The position numbers and the translations under genes were made by a program. From the NCBI GenBank assembly GCA_016193385.1, contig JACPSF010000119.1:1-11836 (forward strand): DNA of 11,836 bases, given 5' to 3'. Source of the stretch: Deltaproteobacteria bacterium. Its GTDB lineage: Bacteria > Desulfobacterota_B > Binatia > UBA9968. The notes beneath the pieces were generated by a model. It was not told where the DNA came from and did no database searches. It saw only the letters and a program-made list of their open reading frames with translations. Numbering within the stretch: the first letter of the stretch is position 1; the number at the start of each line of letters is the position of its first letter. Of the stretch, positions 1 through 7,246 are shown in pieces.

Positions 1-62
1 CGGAAAAGACAAAAAAAGGACGGTCTACCTGAGGAAGGATCGAGGCGAAGCAGACACCCTGC

Positions 63-341
63 TTATCTTTCCTCGTAAAAGAGGGCCATCAGGGACAACG
101 CCGCCAGGGCAAGCCCAAAGGTAATGTAAGCGGTCTCAACGCCCGGATTGCCTCGCGCGGCGGTGAGGAGATCCTGACCGAAAAGATAATACCCCCAGTA
201 GAGACCAAACAGGTAAGTTGTCAGGAGGCAATAGTTCAACTTCCGGCCGATCATAAAAAAGCTCACCGTCCCGATGTACAGGGCCATCTGCCACGCGGGA
301 ATGGTCAAACTGACGAAACCCAATTCATAGATGGATACCAT
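63..341 (-). CDS. Small three-helix membrane protein, unknown function
   Basis: The 92-residue product is almost entirely hydrophobic. Three likely membrane segments lie at about residues 8-30, 36-56 and 70-88, with short polar loops (GRK; LLTAARGNPGVE) and a charged C-terminus (FYEER). I do not recognise the family. I chose the ATG at 339-341 because a GGAGG/GGAG-type ribosome binding site lies a few bases upstream on the minus strand (ggaggagtgcc before ATG). The frame stays open further upstream, but that extension is not hydrophobic and would overlap the transporter remnant at 514-786. The gene lies downstream of that remnant on the same strand, with a 172-base gap. No partner is evident, so the role is open. 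Confidence 0.55.
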   Translation of the reverse strand: MVSIYELGFVSLTIPAWQMALYIGTVSFFMIGRKLNYCLLTTYLFGLYWGYYLFGQDLLTAARGNPGVETAYITFGLALAALSLMALFYEER

Positions 342-513
342 GGCACTCCTCCAGACTCTACAGGGCTCGCTGGAAACTATTACAAGCAATTCCCATGCCA
401 TGCCTGATTCTGTGTTTATAGACGCCCAACCGGGGAAAAAGCTTACAGGAGCTGTCAACCACCCAAAAAAATACCGTGAAATGGTATCGGCTCGAGGACC
501 GGTAGCTTTACTG

Positions 514-786
514 CTACTCTCTCCGGCCCGGTCGGAGAAGCCGATCAAAGAGGGCCGTCGTGAGGGTCAACGAAACCACCGAGGTTAAGGCTAGCCCCAG
601 CGCGGCTCCAAACAACGTGACGAAACCGCCAATAACGATAGAGCCGACCGATCGCATCCCCTGATCCAGATTGAAAATACTCATCACCCTCCCCCTCGAC
701 TGCGCTTGACAATAAGGAGCAAGTCGGCATAAAAATACCTCATCTCTGGTTCGGGCAAGCTCACGAAAAGGCATTCGGCCAGCCAT
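514..786 (-). pseudogene. C-terminal remnant of an MFS transporter
   Basis: The frame reads RGRVMSIFNLDQGMRSVGSIVIGG followed by two hydrophobic stretches and a basic tail (DRLLRPGRRE). The RGRVMS...G...GS pattern, then the last two helices, is what MFS exporters of the EntS/MFS_3 type show near helices 10-12. Such proteins are usually about 400 residues, and the other helices are not present here. Upstream in this frame a stop codon lies 13 bases before the first ATG, and the next bases belong to the leader of the divergent ABC gene. A short product from the ATG at 682-684 (56 residues, with a GGGGGAGGG-like ribosome binding site) cannot be excluded, but would carry only about two helices. 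I read it as decayed or truncated by rearrangement. The family link is by pattern only. Confidence 0.55.
706..735 (+). promoter_or_regulatory. Candidate sigma-70 promoter for the ABC transporter cluster
   Basis: A perfect TTGACA (706-711) is followed after 18 bases by TAAAAA (730-735), which matches four of six -10 positions. It points towards the binding-protein gene at 863 and would give a leader of about 120 bases. The promoter lies inside the MFS remnant on the opposite strand, which fits that remnant no longer being under coding constraint. It is a prediction from sequence only. Confidence 0.4.
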
Positions 787-862
787 GCGCGCCGGAACTC
801 ACCCTGGAACAACTTTTTCAAACGGGTGCGCATCTGGAAAAATATTTCTTTGGGAGGTCACC

Positions 863-2389
863 ATGAGTCGGCCAAAATCGAAGACCATTCTCTTAGCGGT
901 GCTGGCGCTGCTGCTTGCGGTGACCCGCCCGCACTGGGCGGGAGCGCAAACCCGGGTTTCCGTCGGGGTCACCGAGACTATGGAGACCTACAATCCCTAC
1001 GGCGATAGCGTCTCCCTGCTCTACGGCATATGGAGCGAGATCACCGGGCCTTTTTGCACCTATAATTACGAAAAGGGAGAGTTCGAAGGTCGGCTGGCGA
1101 AGCGTTGGGAAGTCAAGGACCCCAACACCTGGGTCTTTCATCTCGACGACAGGTACAAGTTCAACGACGGTTCACCCGTGACCGCCATTGATGTCGTGCA
1201 CTCTATGGACCGGGTATTGAAAGATCCCCAGAGCAAACAGAAGGCCTCTGTTGCGGCTCCTATCGACAGAGCTGAAGTGGTCGACAAGTACACCGTAAAG
1301 TTCATCACCCCGAAGCCCACAGCGCCTGTGCTCTCTTTTGTTTGCGACCGTCTCATCGTCACCAGCAAGGCAACGTATGACAAATACGGTCGCGACGCCG
1401 CGGACAAGGAACACATGATGGGCGGCGGGCCTTATCGGCTGAAGGAGATGATTCCCGGCCAGCGCATGGTGATCGCCAAGAGGCCGGATCATCCGGAGGC
1501 AAAGAAAAATGCCAAGGCCCCCGATGAGGTGATTTATCGGGTCATGCGGGAGACAGAACAGAGAGTTACCGGCCTTTTAAATAATGAAGTCCAGATCGCT
1601 CAGTTTATCCCCCCTCACCTGCGCAAGCGCGTGGAGGCCTCTCCGAGTCATAAGATCGTCTCTACCAGCGCTATCGAGATCATGTTCCTCGCCATGATGC
1701 CGAAGCCGCCTTTCGACAAGAAAGAGGTGCGGCAGGCAGTCTGCTATGCCATCGACCGGGACAAAATCATCAATACCCTGCTCGAGGGCTTCGCTACCCG
1801 TCTCGATGGTCCAATCGGACAAGGTCAGTATGGCTATGACCCCAATCTGAAGCCGAGGTACGAATACAACCCCGAAAGGGCTAAGAAGCTGTTGGCTCAG
1901 GCCGGATACCCCAATGGCGTGGATGTGGAGCTTCAGACCCCGGTCGGACGCTACATCCTGGACAAGCAGATCACCGAGGCCATGGTCCCCATGCTCAATG
2001 CGGTCGGGATTCGCGCCAAGCTGCTCACGCCGGAGTGGCCTACCCTTTGGGCGAATGTTCAGAAAGGCAGGGTCCCGTTTTATTACATGGGCAGAGGCTC
2101 CGTGCAGGATCCGAGCGCCGCGCTGCACCAGTATTTTAAGACAGGGGGATCCCCTCGCATTGGGTACTCGAATCCGAAACTGGACGAGCTTTTCGATAAA
2201 GAGCAGCGGGAATTCGACGCCGGGAAGCGAAAAAAATACCTCTCCCAGGCGATGAGCCTGCTCACCGAGGAGGCGCCGGCCTGCTTCATGTGGAGGCACA
2301 AGGATCTCTGGGGGGAGGCGAAAAATCTCGACTATCAACCACTGCCGGACGGGCGCATCTATGGCCTGGATATGAAGGTGCTCAAGTAA
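863..2389 (+). CDS. ABC transporter substrate-binding protein, family 5 (Dpp/Opp type)
   Basis: This 508-residue periplasmic protein should capture a solute (oligopeptide, nickel or opine-like) and deliver it to the two permeases that follow. A signal peptide is clear: basic start (SRPKSK), hydrophobic core, and a likely cleavage site after AGA at residue 28. No lipobox cysteine is present, so the protein should be free in the periplasm. Family 5 features appear in order: the N-terminal NPYGDSVSLLYGIWSE region, LAKRWEV...WVFHLDD...FNDGSPVTAIDV, then GGGPYRLKE and VRQAVCYAIDRDKII. The C-terminal part has YNPERAKKLLAQAGYPNG and YSNPKLDELFDKE. The length is normal for the family. The ATG at 863 was chosen because GGGAGG at 852-857 sits five bases before it and the signal peptide starts there; the frame is open upstream to 785 but without a sensible leader. 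The ligand cannot be read from sequence. Confidence 0.93.
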   Translation: MSRPKSKTILLAVLALLLAVTRPHWAGAQTRVSVGVTETMETYNPYGDSVSLLYGIWSEITGPFCTYNYEKGEFEGRLAKRWEVKDPNTWVFHLDDRYKFNDGSPVTAIDVVHSMDRVLKDPQSKQKASVAAPIDRAEVVDKYTVKFITPKPTAPVLSFVCDRLIVTSKATYDKYGRDAADKEHMMGGGPYRLKEMIPGQRMVIAKRPDHPEAKKNAKAPDEVIYRVMRETEQRVTGLLNNEVQIAQFIPPHLRKRVEASPSHKIVSTSAIEIMFLAMMPKPPFDKKEVRQAVCYAIDRDKIINTLLEGFATRLDGPIGQGQYGYDPNLKPRYEYNPERAKKLLAQAGYPNGVDVELQTPVGRYILDKQITEAMVPMLNAVGIRAKLLTPEWPTLWANVQKGRVPFYYMGRGSVQDPSAALHQYFKTGGSPRIGYSNPKLDELFDKEQREFDAGKRKKYLSQAMSLLTEEAPACFMWRHKDLWGEAKNLDYQPLPDGRIYGLDMKVLK

Positions 2390-2465
2390 CCAGCCGAGTA
2401 AGCAAGCCAAGCCGGGCGGGCACGGGCACGTAAATCCGCCGCGTAACTCCAAGGAGTACAGATTC

Positions 2466-3467
2466 GTGGGGACCTACCTTGTCCGAAGGCTGATCGGGAC
2501 TATCCCTGTGCTCCTGTTAATCAGCCTTCTCGTCTTCCTATTGATCCAGGCCGCCCCCGGGGATCCGACCCTGATGTTACTCGGTGAAGATGCCACCCCT
2601 GCGGACATCGCCGAAGCCAGGCAACGCTGGGGACTGGACCAACCGATCTATATCCAATATGTCAAGTTTCTCAATTCCGCGGCTACCGGAAATCTGGGCA
2701 AATCGTTCCGCTTCGGTCTGCCGGTAATAGGAGTGATCAAAGAGCGGCTTCCGGCTACGATCGAGCTCGCCGCCTTTTCCATCATCATTGGAATTCTGCT
2801 AGCCATCCCGCTCGGCGTCTGGGCCGGCGCCAAGCCGAATTCCTGGATCGACAACCTTGGAACGACCTTCGGCCTTTTCGGAATCAGCATGCCCAGCTTC
2901 TGGCTCGGCATCATGCTCATTCTGCTTCTTGCAGGGTTCTTGCACATTTTACCATCGGCCGGTCGCAGCACTTATGGAGTGGCCGGTCCCCGAGAGACCG
3001 GCTTCTATTTTCTCGACAGCATCAGGCAGGGCAACTGGCCAGCCGTCAAAGACGCCTTCACGCATGTTCTCATGCCGGCCATAGCCCTGGGCAGCAACAT
3101 GGTTGGAATACTGATGCGCGTGACCCGCTCCGCTGTGCTGGAGGTCATGAATGAGGAGTATGTCGTGACCGCCCGCGCCAAGGGGTTGGCGGAGCAACGA
3201 GTCTTGTGGCGGCATGTGTTGACCAATGCGCTGATTCCGATCGTGACCGTCGTGGGACTGGAGTTGGGAACGCTTTTGAGCGGCTCGATCATCGTCGAAA
3301 CAGTCTTCGCCTGGCCGGGAATAGGAAGCTTGCTCATTACCGGCGTCACCTCCCGCGACCACCCGCTGGTGACCGGGCTGGTGATGATTTATACGGTGGC
3401 CTTTGTAACCATCAACCTCGTTATTGACGCGCTTTATGCCTTCATTGACCCTCGAATCCGCTATTAG
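2466..3467 (+). CDS. ABC transporter permease, DppB/OppB type
   Basis: This 333-residue inner-membrane protein forms one half of the translocation channel of a Dpp/Opp-type importer. The N-terminus is typical: YLVRRLIGTIPVLLLISLLVFLL, then APGDP and a region ending RWGLDQPIYIQY. The EAA loop that contacts the ATPase is clear near the C-terminus (ARAKGLAEQRVLWRHVLTNALIPI). After it come ETVFAWPGIGSLL and the closing IDALYAFIDPRIRY. The start is GTG, supported by AAGGAG at 2451-2456, nine bases upstream. It lies 76 bases after the binding-protein gene and overlaps the next permease. The intact EAA loop implies that an ATPase partner is expected, yet none is encoded in this window. Confidence 0.93.
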   Translation: MGTYLVRRLIGTIPVLLLISLLVFLLIQAAPGDPTLMLLGEDATPADIAEARQRWGLDQPIYIQYVKFLNSAATGNLGKSFRFGLPVIGVIKERLPATIELAAFSIIIGILLAIPLGVWAGAKPNSWIDNLGTTFGLFGISMPSFWLGIMLILLLAGFLHILPSAGRSTYGVAGPRETGFYFLDSIRQGNWPAVKDAFTHVLMPAIALGSNMVGILMRVTRSAVLEVMNEEYVVTARAKGLAEQRVLWRHVLTNALIPIVTVVGLELGTLLSGSIIVETVFAWPGIGSLLITGVTSRDHPLVTGLVMIYTVAFVTINLVIDALYAFIDPRIRY

Positions 3468-4329
3468 CCGCCCCTTTCAGCTCTCTTGGCTCCGACCGCT
3501 CCTGAACGTCAAGGTGCTGGCCGGAGGAACCATCGTTTTAACCCTCGTCGTGGTTGGCGTGTTCGCGCCCGTTCTGGCTCCTTACGACCCTAACGCCCAG
3601 CAACTCCGCGCCATGGTCCAGCCGCCGCAGTGGTTGGGCGGGGATCACTTTTTGGGGACGGACAACCTCGGGCGAGACATCTTAAGCCGCATTCTCTACG
3701 GCGCAAGGGTCTCGCTTCTGATAGCCCTGGCCGTGGTCGTGATTTCCGGTTTCGTCGGTGTCAGCCTCGGCGCCATCTCCGGCTACTTCGGCGGTAAAGT
3801 CGATTTTACCATCCAGAAACTGGTCGAGGTGGTGTGGGCGTTCCCGCCGCTGCTGCTGGCGATTGCCATCCTGGCTTTTCTGGGCCAGGGCCTCTTTAAC
3901 CTGATCTTAGCGCTTGTGGCGCAACGCTGGATTCAGTACTGCAGGGTCGTACGGGGCCAGACCCTCTCGCTCAGAAACCGTGACTTTGTCACCGCGACCC
4001 AGGCGCTGGGCGCGAGCGACAGCCGGATCATTTGGCGCCACATCATCCCAAACATCATCCAGACCTCTTTGGTCATCGGGACGTTTGCCATGGCCTCAGC
4101 CATCATCTCCGAGGCGAGTTTGAGCTTTCTCGGTCTCGGCGTTCCCCCGGAGATCCCCACCTGGGGCACGATGCTCGCCGACGCGCGCATCTACATCAGC
4201 ACCGCGTGGTGGTTGGCGTTGTTTCCAGGCCTCTGCATCTTTCTCACGGTTCTGGGGATCAACCTGCTCGGCGACGCGCTCCGGGACCTGCTGGATCCCC
4301 GCTTGAAGCGGACTGGATCGGGTTTGTGA
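3436..4329 (+). CDS. ABC transporter permease, DppC/OppC type
   Basis: This is the second channel half of the importer, 297 residues from the ATG at 3436. The N-terminal helix is followed by APYDPNAQQ and HFLGTDNLGRDILSRILYGARVSL, the signature of the DppC family. The EAA loop is TATQALGASDSRIIWRHIIPNII, and the end carries EASLSFLGLGVPPEIPTWGTML and GDALRDLLDPRLK. The gene overlaps the upstream permease by 32 bases, which suggests translational coupling; no strong ribosome binding site is seen, in keeping with this. A TTG four codons earlier (3424) is a possible alternative start. No ATPase gene follows; the next gene is an MFS transporter 34 bases downstream. Confidence 0.92.
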   Translation: MPSLTLESAISRPFQLSWLRPLLNVKVLAGGTIVLTLVVVGVFAPVLAPYDPNAQQLRAMVQPPQWLGGDHFLGTDNLGRDILSRILYGARVSLLIALAVVVISGFVGVSLGAISGYFGGKVDFTIQKLVEVVWAFPPLLLAIAILAFLGQGLFNLILALVAQRWIQYCRVVRGQTLSLRNRDFVTATQALGASDSRIIWRHIIPNIIQTSLVIGTFAMASAIISEASLSFLGLGVPPEIPTWGTMLADARIYISTAWWLALFPGLCIFLTVLGINLLGDALRDLLDPRLKRTGSGL

Positions 4330-4363
4330 CGCTGCCGTGAGAATGTCGTAGTCTGCCAACAGG

Positions 4364-5851
4364 TTGCGGGCCGATGAGCTGCCCCACATTCATGGCCCCA
4401 GCAAAACCGCTATCGAAGTGGACCCGCGGATCAACTGGCTGCTCTTGGCCAACGCCATGCTGGGAAGCTTCCTCTCCGGGACAGCTTCCAGGATATTCAT
4501 CATCTCCTTGCCCACTGTGGCCAACAGCCTGGGAACAGACCTGATCGGGATCTCGTGGGCCTTCCTTGCCTACCAGCTTTCGAATATCGGCCTTTCCCTC
4601 GTCTTCGGCAGGATCGGCGACATCTACGGCAGGGAAAGAATCTTTGCCGGCGGTCTTGCCGTCTTCTCCCTGAGCTCCCTTTTTTGTGGCTTATCCCAAA
4701 ACGGATCCCAACTCATCGCTTCCCGCTTGCTCCAGGGAGTGGGCGGCGCAATGACCCAGTCGGTGGGCCGGGCTTTGGCTGCGGAGGCTATGCCGGAAGA
4801 ACTCGGGGGGCGCGCCCAGAGCTACGTGACCACGGCTTTCCACACGGGATTCCTGCTCGGGCCGACCCTTGGCGGACTGATCATCGACTACGCCGGCTGG
4901 CGCTGGACCTTTTTCTCCCTGGTGCCCCTTGGAGTTGCGGCGACCATTCTGACGCTCTCGAACGTGAAGCGGAGGGAGGCGCCGAGCCGTCACGGTCCGA
5001 TCGATTATCTCGGGGCATTTCTTCTCTTCGCGATAGCGAGCACGCTGGTTATCCTCCTCGACCGGCGCTCTCTCCAGCTATGGGGCGCGGGAATCAGGAG
5101 CTCCGTGAGCGTCATTTTCCTGGTTTCTCTTTCCGGCCTCTTTCTGCACGAGCGCAGGACGCCGAACCCGATGGTGAATTTCACGCTGTTCAAAATTCGC
5201 ATGTTCACGTTGAGCAACGTCAGCCTGTTTATCATGGCGATCGGCTACACGATCACCAGTTTTCTTCTGCCCTTTTACCTTCAGGAAATCCTTCACCTGT
5301 CACCTTCCTTCATCGGAGTCCTCTACGTGGTCCCGCCTGTCCTGACCATATTGTTCGCCCCGGCAAGCGGCTACATGACCGATCGGATCGGGCCGCGTCT
5401 GCCTGCCACTCTCGGCGTCGCCACCCTGAGCTTCTCGCTCCTCGTCGGCGCGTTCTTCAAAATCGATTCTCGCTGGTTGCTGCCAACGCTCATGCTCGCC
5501 CTCAGCGGGATCGCGAACGGCCTCTTCAACACCGCCAACTCCTTCGGCATCATCAACTCGGTCCCTAAGGAGCATATGGGGTTTGCCTCCGGGACACTGA
5601 TCCTCATGTTCGGCCTGGGCAACGTCTCCGGCATAGCCCTGGGGAGCTTTCTCATGACGACGGCGATGGAGCTTCACGGCGGGGTTCAGGCCACGATGAC
5701 CACAACCGGCGATCCCCACGCCTTTGTGGCGGCGCTCAAGATCACGTTCCTGGCAGCCATGGGTGTGAGCCTGGTGGCGATTTTGACTTCTGTGGTGAGA
5801 GGACCGAAGCCTTCCAGGCCAGCGGCGCGCGTGTCAGAGACGCCGGCGTAA
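4364..5851 (+). CDS. MFS transporter, DHA2 (EmrB/QacA-like) type, probably 14 helices
   Basis: This inner-membrane protein of about 495 residues is likely an exporter driven by the proton gradient. Motif A is visible at residues 82-92 (GRIGDIYGRER), and motif C, the antiporter motif in helix 5, as HTGFLLGPTLGGL. The length and the spacing of hydrophobic segments fit the 14-helix DHA2 group. The first helix is unusual: the common LD-x-TIVNVALP motif is here SGTASRIFIISLP, so the conserved acidic residue is absent. This may mean a different coupling or substrate. The start is uncertain. TTG at 4364 is the only start that keeps the full first helix with a polar leader; a stop lies in frame at 4349, no good ribosome binding site is visible, and GTG at 4418 is an alternative. 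The gene is 34 bases after the permease, so co-transcription is likely. The substrate is unknown. Confidence 0.88.
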   Translation: MRADELPHIHGPSKTAIEVDPRINWLLLANAMLGSFLSGTASRIFIISLPTVANSLGTDLIGISWAFLAYQLSNIGLSLVFGRIGDIYGRERIFAGGLAVFSLSSLFCGLSQNGSQLIASRLLQGVGGAMTQSVGRALAAEAMPEELGGRAQSYVTTAFHTGFLLGPTLGGLIIDYAGWRWTFFSLVPLGVAATILTLSNVKRREAPSRHGPIDYLGAFLLFAIASTLVILLDRRSLQLWGAGIRSSVSVIFLVSLSGLFLHERRTPNPMVNFTLFKIRMFTLSNVSLFIMAIGYTITSFLLPFYLQEILHLSPSFIGVLYVVPPVLTILFAPASGYMTDRIGPRLPATLGVATLSFSLLVGAFFKIDSRWLLPTLMLALSGIANGLFNTANSFGIINSVPKEHMGFASGTLILMFGLGNVSGIALGSFLMTTAMELHGGVQATMTTTGDPHAFVAALKITFLAAMGVSLVAILTSVVRGPKPSRPAARVSETPA

Positions 5852-5924
5852 GCTATTGGCGCGAATAGACACTTTTATGTCCAATCAACGGTTCCCGATT
5901 GACCTCCGTCACCACCTCCCGCAA

Positions 5925-5980
5925 CCTGCGACTGGGAATGAGACAGCCCCGCTCCAGTCTTGCAGGATTAAGTGGGGCTG
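5925..5980 (+). repeat. Two interleaved inverted repeats (pseudoknot-like or alternative hairpins)
   Basis: Repeat one pairs CCTGCGACTGG (5925-5935) with CCAGTCTTGCAGG (5954-5966): 11 Watson-Crick pairs with a two-base bulge. Repeat two pairs CAGCCCCGCT (5944-5953) with AGTGGGGCTG (5971-5980): ten pairs, one a G.U wobble on the plus strand that becomes an A.C mismatch on the minus strand. The arms alternate (1-2-1-2), so the two stems form a pseudoknot or exclude each other. No U-tract follows on either strand, so a standard terminator is not supported. The element is 74 bases after the MFS stop and covers the stop codon of the PIN toxin on the other strand. Confidence 0.45.
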
Positions 5981-6417
5981 ACAATCTCCAGGCCGAATCG
6001 TTTATGACGACGAATGAGCCGAAAATCCACTTCGTCCTTCGTGCATACGCTCGCGCCGATCTGTAAGGCACAGAGAGCAATTAAAATATCGTTGAATAAA
6101 ATAGGATACTTGGATTTGAACTCAGGCTCTTCCCTGCCAATCTTCGCTAGAATCCCCCCCGCGTCATTCCAGGAAGCATGGGTCGGTGTAACGATTCGCC
6201 CGACCCTTTCGGACCGCGAGACAAAGCCTTGGACCAGCCGGACTCCCAAAGAATCTAAAGCCCCAAGATAAAGTTCCGCTGAAACAACAGAGGAAAGATA
6301 GGTAAAAGGCAAAGAGTCGACTAGAAGCTCGTATTCCCTACTGGCAGGGCCTCTGCGAATGGCATGGATGTAAATGTTGCTATCGAAAATAACCTTACGA
6401 CCGGCCTGAGGCGGCAT
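5968..6417 (-). CDS. PIN-domain ribonuclease toxin (VapC-like)
   Basis: This 149-residue protein has the acidic set of a PIN nuclease, which cuts RNA with bound magnesium or manganese. D12 lies in VIFDSNIYIH after the first strand, E48 in SSVVSAELYLGA, D110 in FNDILIALCALQIGA, and D128/D131 in TKDEVDF. All expected catalytic positions are filled, so the protein looks active. The length fits the family. Its ATG overlaps the end of the antitoxin gene by 23 bases, the usual arrangement for co-translated toxin-antitoxin pairs. The target RNA cannot be predicted. The gene symbol is left empty because the VapC subfamily is not certain. Confidence 0.85.
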   Translation of the reverse strand: MPPQAGRKVIFDSNIYIHAIRRGPASREYELLVDSLPFTYLSSVVSAELYLGALDSLGVRLVQGFVSRSERVGRIVTPTHASWNDAGGILAKIGREEPEFKSKYPILFNDILIALCALQIGASVCTKDEVDFRLIRRHKRFGLEIVSPT

Positions 6418-6604
6418 CGGTGATATGTCCTCTTCCCTTATCCAGGAGCTCTTTCAAAGCCTCTGCCAATTCCACCTCATCAGCCGCCAAATCCAGGGCT
6501 CTATGGATGGTCTCAGTTTCAGTCCTGGTGTGGAGGCGCTTTTGCGCTCTACGCAGTTTAGCCACATCCAGCCGATAGTTCTTCCTCAGAAGGTTTTGCT
6601 TCAT
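6395..6604 (-). CDS. Ribbon-helix-helix antitoxin (VapB-like)
   Basis: This 69-residue protein lies just upstream of, and overlaps by 23 bases, the PIN toxin gene. The N-terminal half looks like a ribbon-helix-helix DNA-binding fold: a short strand (KNYRLDV), a helix (AKLRRAQKRLH), a turn (TRTETE) and a second helix (TIHRALDLAADE). The C-terminal part (ELAEALKELLDKGRGHI) would bind and neutralise the toxin. The ATG at 6602-6604 is supported by a strong GGAGGT at 6613-6618, eight bases upstream. The protein probably represses its own promoter through the palindromes at 6626-6655. Assignment rests on size, fold pattern and position rather than on a strongly conserved motif. Confidence 0.8.
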   Translation of the reverse strand: MKQNLLRKNYRLDVAKLRRAQKRLHTRTETETIHRALDLAADEVELAEALKELLDKGRGHITDAASGRS

Positions 6605-6625
6605 CTCTCATCACCTCCGACGATG

Positions 6626-6661
6626 ATACAGATGGTTACCATCCTAAATCTGTATTGTCAA
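6626..6661 (-). promoter_or_regulatory. Toxin-antitoxin promoter with overlapping palindromic operator
   Basis: On the minus strand a perfect TTGACA (6656-6661) is followed after 17 bases by a weak -10, TAACCA (6633-6638). Two palindromes cover this core. ATACAGAT (6626-6633) pairs with ATCTGTAT (6648-6655) around a 14-base centre, and GATGGTTACCATC (6631-6643) is a 13-base palindrome nested between the arms. A repressor bound here would block RNA polymerase, which is how VapBC-type complexes control their own genes. The leader to the antitoxin ATG would be about 20 bases. Binding by this antitoxin is inferred from position. Confidence 0.55.
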
Positions 6662-7246
6662 ATCACTTCTGGACAGCGGCGAAAATGGACATGGGCGTCC
6701 TCATCCACTCCTGAGCTGTGCCTTCAGAAAGGTTTTCTTGGAACGCCAAAGAGGCAAATGTCAAAAACTCTCGCCAGGCCCCTCATCAACAGACGGTTGC
6801 TCGGAGACGGGCAGAAAACCACGAACCTATTGGCTCGGGAAAATCTTGAGTGGTACGGAAGCTGGGAAGACGACTAGCCCAAGGATAGCAAACGATAGGG
6901 AAGGCAAAGGCTCTCCCCTTGGCCCTTTCAGATTGAGTTGATGGAGAATACAATCGAATCTCACGCACGAAGTATTTGTCAACAAAAGACTTGACCCGTT
7001 TGCCAAAGCGGTTGCCGGGATCGCCTCTAACCGCGTATGATAGCTGCAAAAATTGAGCGAGAGAACCTGGGATCTGGAAGATTCAGGCCGGGTGGAAGGA
7101 TACCGTCGCCTTTGCTGTCTTAATTGTTTTCTTGCTGTGTCGCCCCGACGGGATAGTCGGCGTGAAGGCGGAGCCGGAGAGACTTTAGGACTTACGTGAA
7201 AAGCGTAGAAACATCGAGTATAGTGGTGCCGTAAAGGAGGCCTTGA
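6662..7246. other. 585-base stretch without a recognisable gene
   Basis: Both strands were read. The plus strand carries short open frames (the one reaching 6877 is largely antisense to the antitoxin). The minus strand has open frames at 6786-7049 and up to 7315. None has a convincing start or a sequence I recognise; the products are rich in Arg, Ser and Pro, as expected of chance frames. One short inverted repeat is present: GCGGTT (7008-7013) with AACCGC (7029-7034), 15 bases apart. A TATAGT (7219-7224) upstream of the next gene could be a -10 element, but no good -35 is seen. The stretch may be decayed sequence. Confidence 0.5.

Noticed and set aside
63..548. 161-residue open frame extending the small membrane protein upstream
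   Set aside because: The added N-terminal part is not hydrophobic, has no ribosome binding site and overlaps the MFS remnant; the internal ATG at 339-341 has a good site.
1577..2452. 291-residue open frame on the minus strand
   Set aside because: It is antisense to the well-supported binding-protein gene and its product has no recognisable pattern.
4555..5568. 337-residue plus-strand frame
   Set aside because: It lies inside the MFS gene in another frame; the product is Arg/Pro/His rich and lacks membrane segments.
6425..6877. 150-residue plus-strand frame across the antitoxin
   Set aside because: It is antisense to the antitoxin gene and its promoter, without a ribosome binding site or known motif.
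7008..7034. GCGGTT/AACCGC inverted repeat as a terminator
   Set aside because: The stem is only six pairs with a 15-base loop and no T-run, so chance is a good explanation.
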